64,000 bases of DNA from Rutstroemia sp. NJR-2017a BVV2 (lineage: Eukaryota > Ascomycota > Leotiomycetes > Helotiales > Rutstroemiaceae): NCBI GenBank assembly GCA_002946415.1, contig NJPS01000011.1, positions 682,001 through 746,000 on the forward strand. The letters are read 5' to 3'. How positions within the stretch are numbered: position 1 is the first letter of the stretch; every line of letters begins with the position of its first letter. The translations under genes were made by a program, and so were the position numbers. The notes beneath the pieces were generated by a model. That model had not been told where the DNA came from. It saw only the letters and a list, made by a program, of their open reading frames with translations, and ran no database searches. Of the stretch, positions 9,999 through 21,475 are shown piece by piece.

Positions 9999-12662
9999 CT
10001 AAGCCATGGTAGCCGTAGCTGCTCTCTGTCCCCTTTCCATGTTCCTATTCTTTCTTCCGGCGCCGGGTCTAGCCAGTGTATACTTAGCAAATGCACGTGC
10101 AAGTGCTTTCTTACAGCTAACTTTTTGACTGCCAACGAACGACTCAATGGTGACTGCAATGGCTCGATCAATGTCTTGGGAAGAGACATATTCAGAAAGC
10201 CTCATTCTGCAGAAAGCTTCACTGATTCGCATGATAGCTTCAAGATGACGGACCTAAAAAATGTCAGACGGATTTGCTGCGCAGAATTTTATTATTGAAC
10301 TTACAGTGATGGGATAAGCTCCTGTAGCCAACGACTCTCTTCTCATGTCTGCGAACAGCTTGGAAACCTTCTCCTCATCGATGTTGTAAAGTTTGGGGCT
10401 ACATTTCTCGCGAGCATATAGAATATACTTGCGAAGTAATTCCTGTTTGATTTCACCTTCTTGCTTGGGTTCCCCACCGTTTACAGCACTATCGCGCATC
10501 TCAGAATCATGTTCTGACTCCATTGCCGCTTGGTTCTCGTCCAAAGGTTGAGTTCCTGGATGAGATCGTCCATGGGATCCAACGACGAATCTTGCGAGAC
10601 GTTCATCCTCTGCTGGGTCGACAGTGTCACGAACAACACAAAGAATGTCGAAACGAGACAAAATGGGTTCTGTGAGTTCAACATTCTGTGAGAATGGAAT
10701 AGTCGAGTTATAGCGTCCACCAATAGGATTTGCTGCAGCAATAATACCGCATCTAGCCTGCAGCGTAGTTACGATACCTGCCTTCGAGATAGAGATTGTT
10801 TGTTGTTCCATAGCTTCGTGAATGGACGTTCGATCCTGGTCGTTCATCTTGTCGAATTCGTCAATGAGGCAAGTACCTCTATCCGCAAGTACCAACGCAC
10901 CACCCTCCAATGTCCACTCGCTAGTCAGTGGGTCTTTACGCACACTGGCAGTCAGACCCACAGCACTAGCACCTTGACCCGTAGCAAATACAGCTCGATG
11001 GGCTGTCTTTTCAACATATTTGAGGACTTGTGATTTTGCTGTTCCTGGGTCACCCAACAGTAACACATTGATATCACCACGAATATGATGCTTGCCTTGA
11101 GCCACTTTGGCAACTCCACCGAAAAGTGATAGGGCAACGGCTGTTTTAATATCTGTGTGACCGTAAATACTCGGTGCAATGGAGTGGATGATCTTGTCCA
11201 CAATCTGTGGATCGCGAGAAAGAGCTCGGATCTCGTGTTCATCTTCTTCGGTGAGTCTGAAGCCGGCTAGTTGATCATGGGACTTTACGACGTTATTGGC
11301 TTCGAGTATAGTGGCGAAAACGGGAAAGCCGTTGCGATTATTTAGTTGAGCATCGTAGTTGTTACGGTAAACTCCTGTAACCTCGATTTCTTCACCAGGC
11401 TTAGCCTTGTCAATAAGGTCCCATAAGAGAATGACCTCTCGGTGCCGAGGAAGGCGACCTGCAGGCACAGTGCCAGGCGATTCTTGAAGGGTCAGTTTTT
11501 GGTAATTCCGGTAGACAGTCTTTTCAGAGTTGACGTTGAAGGGACCACGGGATTGACAGTTAGAACAGAAGGAGATCTTGACTTCGACATTAGACTCCTG
11601 CTGGAAGGGACCTAGTCTTGTACCGCACTTTGTACAATCAAACATGACATATTTGAGTTGCGGAAATACGCCACTGCGGCGAGTGACCACACCACTGACC
11701 CGAACCAGACAGTTGAGATGAGTCTGGCGAAGTTGTCGAAGGGTGTAGTGAACTGGCAAATCGGTAATACGAACATGAATTTCGGAGTGAATTTGTCGAT
11801 AGTCATTGTAGTGCAAAAGAGTGACTTCCATAGCGACTTCGTCGAACAATAAAAGCATCTCGCCGGGCGCATTTGCCAGGAAATATGCGAGGATGGCTTT
11901 CGACGCGGACAAGTGATCATATGAAACTTCAAGAGATTCTGCGTTGATCTCTCCAAGTGTTTTAATACGACTCCCATAAACCGAAACTCCATGGTCGTCC
12001 GTATACTCTGTTAAGAAAGCTTTAAATTCCCTCCTAATTGTTCGTTGGACCGATGGTGTAGCAATCCACTCGACGAGGCTTGAAGATTTAACGTCTTGCA
12101 GCGTCTCAAGAGATAGTTCTTCTTCCATGATGTCGTCTGCCATATCTTCGTCTTCGTCCTCGTCGTAATGATGGCGTCTGCGTCTTGGCTGGTTCATCAA
12201 ATCAAGATCGCCTTCATCATCCTCATCCTGTAAGAAGGCTGCGGGCATTCGACGTTGCCTTGCCAATTCGCGATCCCTACGATTCAATCGAGCCTCTAGT
12301 TGTCTCCTAGCTGCTGCATCGAGTTCTTCGTAGTCGCCTTCATCGTCAATATCGGCCCCCTCATAATTTGTATTATCTCGTGCGTTGTAGTCTCGCTCGT
12401 AATTCCCTCCAAACAGATCAATCCCATCCTCATCTTCCGCCAGCTCATCGATGTCATCAATATCAGCGGCTATTTCCACGTCATCCTCCATATCATCATC
12501 GTCGTCGTCATCAACTCCATGTCGGATTGGTGCTGGAGGAGACGATCTGAAATCACCGGGAGGGCTAGATGCAGCGGGGGCACCTGGGAGATCATCATCC
12601 GGTTCTCTGGAACGCTTGCGGCGGTTGCGGCTACCATCAACACCGCGATTCGCAGAAGACAT
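9999..12662 (-). CDS. MCM2: MCM2, DNA replication licensing helicase subunit (870 aa)
   Basis: Subunit of the nuclear MCM2-7 replicative helicase. Exon 1 is 12662-10305 and exon 2 is 10253-9999, joined across a 51-nt intron (GTAAGT...TTTAG) to give ITVRHLEAIMRIS. The N-terminal 190 residues are acidic and Ser/Pro-rich, as in other Mcm2 proteins (histone-binding and kinase-target tail). A C4 zinc finger (CTKC...CSNC, residues about 343-369) sits in the N-terminal OB domain. The AAA+ core shows Walker A GDPGTAKSQ (about 537-545), Walker B LIDEFDKMND (about 599) and the arginine finger SRFD (about 669). The text VPAGRLPRHREVILLWDL and EVTGVYRNNYD is MCM2-specific. The ATG at 12662 (MSSANRG) is preferred; an in-frame ATG at 12674 would add four residues. 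Confidence 0.97.
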
Positions 12663-13078
12663 ATTATTTCGCAATGGAGAACTAAGGATTGGTGTCAGTC
12701 GAAGCTCTTCAGGGGTAGAATAAGTTCACAGAACATATATCGGGCAATGGGAATATCATGCGCACCTCATGTTGTGTTAGAGTCCCGTGTTATCAAGTGG
12801 TCGAAATTTCATACAATAGTGAAGGTGAATATGAAAATGTATTCATTTGTCTGTGCATAAAAGCTGATTTGAATGAAATGAGGGATGGAACCATAGCGCG
12901 TAAAATGTCTGCTTACCCTCAGAGCGCGTTGTCCGGTGTACGCGATAACACTAAGCTAAATTTGGCTTTCGCGTAAAGTGCTTCTAGAACCGCTGGTTCA
13001 CTCAATCATACGACCAAAGATGACGAGTGGAGAATTATATTTTGTCCCTCTATCCGTTTTCAACGAGACTTGAAAGTC
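12663..13078. promoter_or_regulatory. Shared upstream region of MCM2 (-) and UBR/PHD gene (+)
   Basis: A 416-bp divergent intergenic region that must hold both promoters. It includes TAACGCGC-like and ACGCGT-like GC patches around 12895-12950 (for example GAGCGCGTTGTCC), but I found no exact MluI cell-cycle box (ACGCGT). So cell-cycle control of MCM2 is expected from the family and not shown by the sequence. Confidence 0.4.
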
Positions 13079-14772
13079 ATGGAATCAGACAGCCCGGTAT
13101 CAACTAAGATTGGCGGCGGTCGAAGCCAGAGTTTCTCATCCCAAAAGTCTGATGATTCCCACACAGCAGCTGAGTATGTTCTGAAGCCGCATATAATTGA
13201 ATCTGAAAGCTAATATAGACCCGTAGTTTCATCAATTCCCAGTTGCAGCTTGAAGCTGACGCGCGAGAAGTTCTGCCATATGTAAGCATTCTCTGTGTCT
13301 CTGCTCTCAATCGCTAATTGTTCGCGTGCAAACAGAGCATTGATAATTGCACGAAGCCTCTGGGGTCACTTCGACAGAGTATATTTGCTTGCTTGACCTG
13401 CAATCCCCCACCCACGGAAATTACTGCCTCTTACACTCCTGCTGGTGTTTGCTATTCATGTTCAGTTTCGTGTCATGGCGACCACACTCTGGTAGAGTTA
13501 TTCAACAAGAGAAATTTCACATGCGACTGCGGTACAACGCGTCTCCCACCAACTTCACCATGTAGCCTGCGCATCAATCCAGACACAAACACAAAAGGCG
13601 GCGTACACTCAGAATTGCCTGAACCGAACAATAAATACAATCAAAATTTCAGAAATCGCTTTTGCGGCTGTGAATGCGACTATGATCCTGACAAGCAGAA
13701 AGGTACAATGTTTCAGTGTCTTGGTCTCGGTACTGCAGATGATGGAGGCTGTGGAGAAGACTGGTGGCATCCTGGCTGCATTACTGGTCTAGGGCCCGAT
13801 TGGTACGAGAACGCAAACAAGAAGGGTACAACTACCAAACAAAAGAATGAAGGGCTTCTTGAATCTATCACCGAAGTTGCAGAGTCTGCTGTGAACGAAT
13901 CGACGGAAGATGCAGAGTCACAAGAACAAGCCACGACCGCTGGGCCGAATCCAACTGCTACTGAGGCCGATGAAGAAGATGAGGGTGATCAACCCCTGCC
14001 ACCAGGATTTCCTGAAGAGGATGACTTCGAAGGGTTCATCTGTTACAAATGCGTTGATGCTAATCCATGGATGAAGCGGTATGGTGGCGCTCCCGGCTTC
14101 CTTCCTCCAGTCTTCAGAAGAAGCGCGGCACCTTCTCCGGAGACCGGCATTGTTGCAAAGACAGTAGAGTATCTCACACCTTTGTCTGCCGGAACTAAAA
14201 AGCGCAAGGCGGATGACGACGAGCTTTCAATTGCTTCTACAACGTCAAAGCGGGCCAGGAACGACGATGATGAAGTGGATGATACGAAAGAATCTGCTTC
14301 TAGCCCGTCAAATGCCTGCAGAGTAAAAGGTCTGCCCCAAGCTGCCAATGGTCAAATGTCAATTTTCTTCAAGTCCGATTTTAGGGACCATATCTGCCAT
14401 TGCTCGGATTGTTTTCCACTCGTCTCGAAACACCCTCAGCTTCTTGAAGAAGAGGAAATTTATGAGCCGCCTGTTTCGGAGGACGGCGATGAAGGGAGGA
14501 GTACGGTTGGTAGTGGAAGTTTATATGATCGTGGTGAAAGTGCTCTGAAAAACGTCGACCGCGTGAGGGCAATCGAGGGTGTAATGGCGTATAATCACCT
14601 GAAGGACAAGCTAAAGCCCTTCTTCCAGAAATTCGCGGAGAGTGGGCAAGCGATCAGTGCGGAGGATATCAAGGAACACTTCGCTAAAATGAGGGGTGAC
14701 GAGCAGGCCATTAAAGAGGCTGGTGAAAGTGCCAAATCTGGCGATAATAGAAAGGAACAGAGTGGTTACTAG
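13079..14772 (+). CDS. UBR-box and PHD-finger protein, UBR7/Mlo2-like (528 aa)
   Basis: Exons 13079-13173, 13227-13281 and 13336-14772; introns of 53 and 54 nt. The splice choice (acceptor CGTAG at 13226) gives AADFINSQLQLEADAREVLPY, which matches the start of this family. A UBR-type zinc domain (residues about 60-140; ACLTC, GVCYSCSVSCHGDHTL, CDCGTTR) is followed by a PHD-like finger (FCGCECDYDP...WWHPGC). A long acidic, Ser-rich linker (TEADEEDEGDQ) comes next, then a second Cys cluster (FICYKC; DHICHCSDCFP). UBR7 proteins act as E3 ubiquitin ligases; the fission yeast homologue Mlo2 affects chromosome segregation and lipid stress. Nuclear location is inferred from KKRK-like stretches near residue 300. 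Confidence 0.88.
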
Positions 14773-15100
14773 GACATGCCCTTCTTAATATGTTCTTAAC
14801 GTTGTACGATGTACTGGAATGTTTGACAGTGCCAGGAATGAGGTTCGACTGCTCTTCGGGATTGAACCAGAGGTCAGCTGTTTACTGAATCTATATGACC
14901 TAAGATGATTTACCCTTACCTTCAGGAAATTAATGTATACTACCCATACTTTTCCTCTGTTTCGCTTCCTTATCCTCTATACTGCCCCTGTGAATCATAT
15001 GCTCTTCTACCGGTAGGATTCGACGTATTTAAGGACAAATGATTCCAGAACATAGCAGCATGAAGTACAGTATCTAATTCCGCAGAGCACTAGTCGAGAC
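14773..15100. other. Short intergenic spacer
   Basis: About 330 bp holding the 3' end region of the UBR/PHD gene and the promoter of the next plus-strand gene. No feature was recognised. Confidence 0.6.
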
Positions 15101-16405
15101 ATGGTTAGTCTCAACTGCTCTGGATTTCCAGATCAGTGTGGTGGTTACTTGCAACCAGATGCAGACATCACAGGCATCGGTGTATGTACTTCAGACACCT
15201 AGCCTCACACACGGTGTGCCAGAAGTTTGAGCTGATAACAATGAATGACAGGTTTTTTTCTCATTTCTCGCAACGGCGCTGTCAACTCTTACAGCGGCAA
15301 TTCTTCGACTGCCCTCCCAATTTATCCTAGAACCAGGTTCTTCTTCCAAACACGGCGAACCCCGCCTTCATGACTTCGAGCATGAATCTGAGCGGAGGAA
15401 CCCTTCCAAAGTATATCATGCTGCGAAGGAGAATTTACGATTTTATTGGTATTGGCTTCTAAAGAAGGCTAACGACAGGCCAGGGCATGCAAAGTATCGA
15501 CTACTCAACGCAACACTCGTGCCTTTGATCCTTTCGCTGGCTGACCAACAACTTGTCACCAGCTTCGCTATTTTGATCGCCGCACTCAAAGAATGGGACA
15601 CGATAACAGCTTACCACATCATCGTATACCTAGCTTGGTTTTCTAGTTTCACTCATACCGTTGCGCTTGTGTCGCTCAGCGACTACTTTCAGTTGAACCG
15701 TAGTCTGGCTATCTTACGTTTGTTTGGTTATGTTTCCAACTTTGTTCTCTTTTCAGTCGCACAGAGGCGTGCGAGAAATTTTGGAAAAACAGCTGGGTTG
15801 TTTAAAATCCATGATAAAATGCATGTCACTGCGGAGGGCGCTTTTTGCTTAGCAAAGTGTGCAGTCTCTATACCATATGTTGGTAATGATCATCAGTAGC
15901 GCATCGCATTCATGGTAATTCTGTTCGCACAGGCGGTTCTGCATTGGATACCACAGGATCACCGGACCAGATTGAGCGTAGGAGTCTACAGCAAGTGTAT
16001 AGATGTTCTATGTATTTCGAGCCAGCAGAGACTGGGCGTGTTTTTGGCGTTTTCCAACTAGTGATCGTCGGATTCTGGGTCATCCCTATCGTTTGTGTGG
16101 TGATGGGTCTGGCATTTGGCATTGCTGTTGCTGTGCAGCCGAGAAACCTAGACAACTACCCCGGATTGATGTTTGCAGATGATTTTGTGTCTGTGCAAGA
16201 CGCATGGACATTCGGACAACTTGTCACCTGTATTCTTCTGGTTTTGCCAATCATGGCTGCCATTGAAGGTTTTTGGGTGAGTTAATTCTTCTGAAGGTTC
16301 GAAGCACTGGAATCACTAACATTGCATGCAGAGGAACGCAGGAAAATCTATACTAAGCATCCGAAGTTTGAAAGTGCAGGACGTTTACCACTGTGGAAAC
16401 GTTAG
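15101..16405 (+). CDS. Polytopic integral membrane protein, fungal hypothetical
   Basis: Exons 15101-15181, 15252-15882 and 15933-16276 are well supported by in-phase GT-AG introns (70 and 50 nt). The protein starts MVSLNCSGFPDQCGGYLQPD, a Cys-containing extracellular head, then alternates hydrophobic helices with short loops (at least six segments, for example SLADQQLVTSFAILIAAL and FQLVIVGFWVIPIVCVV). It resembles uncharacterised fungal membrane proteins with an N-terminal GxGV segment entering the first helix. The 3' end is uncertain. A donor at 16277 can join an acceptor at 16333, giving a short tail that stops at 16403-16405, or an acceptor at 16405, which bypasses that stop and reads on to 16708 as a polar Ser/Thr/Glu-rich tail. 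Function unknown. Confidence 0.65.
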
Positions 16406-16708
16406 CTATATTGGATGATGAATCAGACACATCTCGGCCCTGAAATTACGACGCATAGTAATGGGTCCTTGTCCCAAGTATTTGAGTGGTCGCATGATCT
16501 CGGATCTGATCATCGTAAAAGTAGCGGTTCAGAAGCATCTGAACCTCAAGAGTTGTCCTTGACTGAACTCTCCCACGTTCCAGAGCCTTATACGACGAAA
16601 CTCCCAACACATTCCGCCAATACCCAAGAAGAACCAGTGGCGCTACCCGTAGTGGAAGGAAAATTCAATCAGAACGACTGTGATACTCCCACAACTGATG
16701 CCGCATGA
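16406..16708 (+). other. Possible alternative C-terminal exon of the preceding gene
   Basis: An open frame of about 100 codons continues in the same phase after a single TAG at 16403-16405. It encodes a hydrophilic Ser/Thr/Glu/His-rich stretch ending in a TGA at 16706-16708. Splicing 16277-16405 out as one 129-nt intron would add it to the membrane protein as a cytosolic tail. RNA evidence is needed to decide. Confidence 0.4.
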
Positions 16709-17279
16709 CCGAGGCATGTTCTTCCGACTCTGTAAGTTATAGGCGCGAGGAAAGGGTTTGATACGGCTGTAGATCCTACAGACCGGCTTTGCTAGGAATT
16801 AGGTTGCTGATACACCATGTGAATGTGTGGTCAGATATATCTCTGAATTAGAATGGGTCAGGAATGCGAGTAGTTGTCTAGCTAGTTGCCTAGCTAGTTG
16901 CCAAATCTAAATGAAAGAAATTCCGCAGCTCTTGGCCAGGGCCCATTTGTTAATTGTAAATGCACTGCGCAGCTTGACACACCCTTTGGTGGGTTGCCTT
17001 GATTATATGTATATGGCATAATTTAAGTACAGTGCAGCTCACGGAAGACCTCGGTCTATTCGATTTCGCATGCAAAACCACAGCAGGCTGTTGTGTCTGA
17101 TCCTATGAAGCTTATGAGGTGACGTTCATGGATTTGGAATGAGCCAATCACATCGACGCCGATTCAGGAAACAAATCTGCCGCCACGGGGCGGAAAAACG
17201 CCGCACCGAAAAAAAAACTTGGAGAAAGCGTCTCACATTCTTTTCTTCGTAGGCATAATCCTCAATGTATTCCTGAGCC
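16709..17279. promoter_or_regulatory. LYS4 upstream region
   Basis: Holds the promoter of the homoaconitase gene. A polypurine-rich run (GAAAAAAAAAC) lies about 65 bp upstream of the start. No exact TGACTCA (Gcn4/CpcA) box was found, so general amino acid control is not demonstrated. Confidence 0.4.
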
Positions 17280-19910
17280 ATGATATTGGTACGTATATTG
17301 ATTCAAGCATCTTTGAGCTGCGATCTAACTTTGTTGTAGAGAATTGGTCCGAAAGGGCTGCGAGTTCGGGCTTCCCGTCCTCTGTACGAAGTGGGCGCTC
17401 TGCGCGGGGGATATCGGGCCTACACAGCGACAGCGAGACGTTGGCAAGATGTGTTCCACGCTCAGAAAGAAAACTCATCTTCTTCCACGATTCTATCCTC
17501 CCTGAAAGCTACCCCTCAAGTCGCGCAGACTCTCACGGAGAAGATTGTTCAGAGGTATTCCCTCGGCCTTGGGAAAGACAAATTTGTAAAATCTGGAGGT
17601 ACGAGCGATCCTTTCCCAAAAATTGTCGCAGCGGTTTGAGCAGATTCGCATATGTTCTACGGATACTGATTTGTGATGGTAGACTATGTTACTCTTTCAC
17701 CTCATTACTGCATGACACACGAGTAGGTTTATCGCTCCAGATCTCCTCGTCACCCGCCCCGCCTTCGCCTGAGGATACATTGCTAAAAGTAATATAGTAA
17801 CTCCTGGCCGGTTGCCACCAAGTTTATGTCTATTGGCGCAACCAAAATCCACAATCCTCAACAAGTCGTGTGTACTCTCGATCATGATGTCCAAAATAAA
17901 AGCGAGACCAATTTGAAGAAGTACAAACAAATCGAGGAGTTCGCGCGTCAACAAGGAGTAGATTTCTATCCTGCAGGGCGCGGAATTGGACATCAGATCA
18001 TGGTAGAGAATGGATATGCTTGGCCAGGAACTGTTACAGTCGCATCGGACAGTCACAGTAACATGTATGGTGGAATTGGATGTTTGGGGACCCCAATGGT
18101 GCGGACGGATGCAGCGAGTATTTGGGCCACAGGACGCACGTGGTGGCAAATCCCGCCTATCGCCAAAGTCACTCTCACTGGTGTCTTGCCGGTGGGGGTT
18201 ACAGGGAAAGACGTGATTGTTGCATTGTGCGGTCTCTTCAACAACGATGAGGTTCTAAATCATGCTATTGAGTTTACTGGGTCCGAACAAACGATGCGCA
18301 GTTTGCCCATTGATGATCGACTTGCAATTGCAAATATGACTACTGAATGGGGCGCTCTGTCTGGACTCTTCCCGATCGATTCAGTTCTTGAGTCATGGCT
18401 ACGATATAAGGCAACCACAGCCGCGATGTTTCCATCCAAGGATGGCAAAGAGCCACGGTTTACACATGCTCGAATCGATGATCTCATTCAGAACCAGCTG
18501 GTGGCTGACAAAGGAGCTTCTTACGCCAAATCCCTATACCTCAACCTCTCGACTCTCTCACCTTACGTTTCGGGACCTAATAGTGTCAAAGTCGCAACAC
18601 CAATTCGAGATCTTGAAGCCAAGAAGATCAAGCTTGACAAAGCCTACCTCGTTTCTTGCACCAATTCGCGTGCTTCTGATATTGCTGCCGCTGCTAAGGT
18701 TTTCAAAGACGCAGCCGAAAGCTCACCCGATAAAGCCATCCCTAAAGTCCCCAGTGGTGTTAATTTCTACATCGCCGCCGCTTCAACTCTCGAGCAAGAA
18801 GCTGCTGAAGCTGCTGGTGACTGGCAAGCCCTTCTCGCAGCTGGAGCTCAGCCACTTCCTTCTGGTTGTGGACCATGCATTGGACTTGGCACAGGGCTTT
18901 TGGAGCCAGGTGAGGTTGGCATTAGTGCAAGTAACCGTAACTTTAAAGGTCGCATGGGATCGACAGAGGCGAAGGCATACCTAGCAAGTCCTGAAGTTGT
19001 AGCATCAAGCGCCTTGAATGGATATATCTGCGGACCGGGATGGTATGAAGCTCCAGTGGGAGTGAACAAGGTTGTCCTAGGCGAGGGAAACGGGAACATT
19101 GAGGAAGATAAAATGATGAGCATCGAGGAAGCACTTGATAAAATCATTGCTCAGGCAGATTCAATCGTTGAAGGCGCTGAATCCAGTCTTTTTGGCACTA
19201 CATCCGAGACTGATAAGCCAGATACTGAGACTCTGACCGAGATTCTTCCCGGTTTCCCTGAAAAAGTGGAAGGGGAGATCGTTTTCTGCGATGCGGACAA
19301 TGTTAACACAGATGCAATCTACCCTGGTAAATACACTTATCAGGACGGTGTCTCAGTCGAGAAGATGGCAGAAGTATGCATGGAGAACTACGACAAGGAA
19401 TTCCGAACAATTGCCCGTGAAGGCGACATTCTCGTCTCTGGGTTCAACTTCGGTTGTGGTAGTTCTAGAGAACAAGCTGCTACTGCCATTCTCGCGAAGA
19501 AGATCCCTATGGTCGTTGCAGGTAGTTTCGGAAACATCTTCTCCAGGAACAGCATCAATAATGCTTTGATGGGCGTAGAGGTTCCTCGTCTGGTTCAAAG
19601 ACTTCGCGAGCATTTCGCCGCTTCCGCACCGGTTCCGAAGACGGAAGTCACCGAGCCGACTCACAATAAGCAGAGTCTGGACACTCCCAAGCCAGCAGAA
19701 CCAGCAACCCCGCAGGGAGAAAAGGTTTTGACCAGAAGAACTGGTTGGAAGTTCGTTTGGGATGTCAGGAGGAGTAAGGTTGAGGTTCAAGAGGGTGAGG
19801 GTGGCGAGAAGTGGAGCCAGAAGGTCGGAGAACTACCACCAAATGTGCAGGAAATTATTGCGAGAGGAGGTCTGGAGAAATGGGTTAAGAAGGAGATTGG
19901 CAGTCAATGA
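17280..19910 (+). CDS. LYS4: Homoaconitase, mitochondrial (806 aa)
   Basis: Interconverts homocitrate/cis-homoaconitate and homoisocitrate in the alpha-aminoadipate pathway of lysine synthesis; it is a [4Fe-4S] enzyme of the mitochondrial matrix. Exons 17280-17288 (nine bases, M-I-L), 17340-17598, 17683-17722 and 17798-19910 join in phase to 2421 nt. The Arg-rich N-terminus ([19 protein letters not shown]) fits a mitochondrial presequence. Cluster ligands are seen in VSCTNSR and SGCGPCIG. The text [21 protein letters not shown] and the swivel domain [13 protein letters not shown] are typical of the family. The ending [12 protein letters not shown]...[17 protein letters not shown] is characteristic of homoaconitase and separates it from aconitase and from isopropylmalate isomerase. 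The nine-base first exon is unusual but is the only ATG that fits. Confidence 0.95.
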
Positions 19911-20476
19911 GACTTGGAAATAAAACCCTGGAGTGAAATCTGTAACTGCTAGGTACTTGCAAAAGAAATAGAACCCGTCGAGAAGAATGGAACGATTGAA
20001 CGCAAGAATACGTAGATGTTTCTAGTCTCCGATCAAACCCCTAGCCTCTAGATGGAGTTCCTCCGCTCTCCAAATGACGTGCAGCCATCGCACGTGGGCA
20101 TGGTAGAGTCGAGTCTTACTTTAAGAGACATAATTGCAGCTTATGGACCATTATGCCGAGAAGTTCATCACCTATCCGAAGCTGTCCCTGCGTGTCTACG
20201 TGCTTTGTGTCGCGGGGCATTGAATCCCTTGTTAATATAATGAAACTATTATGATATCTTGCATGATGCTTTGTTGTAGTTGATTACTTTGCTATTTATT
20301 CTTTGTTCGGATTAGGGACCAGTTGATATATCTCTAGTGAAAATATATTTGATAGAATTCTGACACAACATCGACTTGACCATTTCCACTTCCATTTCCC
20401 CAAACAACAAGCCGAGACGAAAACCCAATCATAGATACCAAAGCTTCTCAAATCCACCCCCACACCCACGTCCCCA
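19911..20476. other. Convergent 3' intergenic region
   Basis: Lies between the 3' ends of LYS4 (+) and the thioredoxin-fold gene (-). AT-rich, with several AATAAA-like patches suitable for polyadenylation. No gene was recognised. Confidence 0.6.
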
Positions 20477-21129
20477 TCATTCCTTCACAAACGCCGTCAA
20501 CTTCCCCTCATCATAACAGTCCTCCTCGACCAATTTCTCCCAACCCTGTGGTGGAATCAGCTGCCGTGGCATAACTATCGCGACTGAACATGTCTATTTA
20601 TGTGACCTGCAGAATGGGGATAAATTAGAAAGGAAAGGGAGTGGCACACACCTCCGCAGTAATCTTCACCACTGTAGGCAATTTCTCAATCCCCCATGGC
20701 TCGTCCTTCCACTCGTTTCGGGTCTCTGTGCTTCTCCATCTAGGGAGGGGGGTTAGTATTTCTATTCTTACTTATTAGGTTTTCAACCCCTTGAAAACAA
20801 TAATAATAATAATAATACCACTCTCTTAAAGATATCCCCATCGTAAAGAAATAAAGAAAAGAAAAGAAAAGAAAAGAAAGCTCATCTCACCTCTCCCTAT
20901 CCCCAACATAAACCAACCGCACTCTCCCCTCCTCTAGCACCGTCCCTCCCAGCCGCCGCCGCAGCGGCTCCTCCGCATCCCTACAATCGCCACACCAGGA
21001 CTGGTTGCTTGGTTCCACGAGCGACGCGAAGAAGATTAGATAGTGGGGTTTTGCAGCGTCTTCGAGTTTGGGGAGGGTGTGGGAGAGGGTTTGGGGGTCG
21101 GCGGTGGTTTGGGGGAAGGGGAGGGGCAT
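20477..21129 (-). CDS. Small thioredoxin-fold protein, TXNDC17-like (147 aa)
   Basis: Exons 21129-20891, 20739-20652 and 20593-20477 (239+88+117 nt) join in phase to 148 codons. The motif SWCGDCRDAEEPLRRRL corresponds to the WCxxC redox site of the TXNDC17/DUF953 thioredoxin-like family (usual form SWCPDCxxAEP). It is preceded by a LIFFASL beta strand and followed by VRLVYVGDR and the cis-Pro strand LPTVVKI. It is about 145 residues with no signal peptide or membrane segment, so it is probably a cytosolic disulfide reductase. The second intron has weak but workable sites (GTGTGT...AATAG). The first intron, about 150 nt, contains ATA and GAAAA microsatellites. Confidence 0.75.
20799..20880. 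repeat. ATA and AAAAG microsatellites inside an intron
   Basis: AATAATAATAATAATA and a run of GAAAA units about five long occur within the first intron of the thioredoxin-fold gene. Simple-sequence tracts with no evident function. Confidence 0.8.
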
Positions 21130-21475
21130 TTTGATTGCGGTTAGGAAGAGAGGATTGTGTGAGTTGGTGGGGTTGGATAGAGGGTGGGAGGTTGAGAGGA
21201 GAGGAGAGTAGAGGGGAGGAGGGGATGGCGGGGTTGAGGGTTTTTATGGGGGATTGTTTCTCCGGGTCCGAGGAGCGGGGGGGGGATTAGAGTACGAGGT
21301 TTTACCACGGCAAAAAGGAATGCAAGCGAGCAAATGTAGCCAACGAGGCGAGCACTGTTGCAATATTTGATTAAGATAGGTGTTCCTTCAAGGAGATAGA
21401 CAGTTTGATGAACCATCCCCGATATCATAGAGAACCCATACCCCTACTATTTTCATTTCCATCCCTCAAGAAATT
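21130..21475. other. Spacer between thioredoxin-fold gene and GH31 gene
   Basis: About 345 bp. G-rich on the plus strand (runs such as GGAGCGGGGGGGGGATT at about 21270). It includes the promoter of the thioredoxin-fold gene and the 3' region of the GH31 gene. No gene was seen. Confidence 0.55.
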
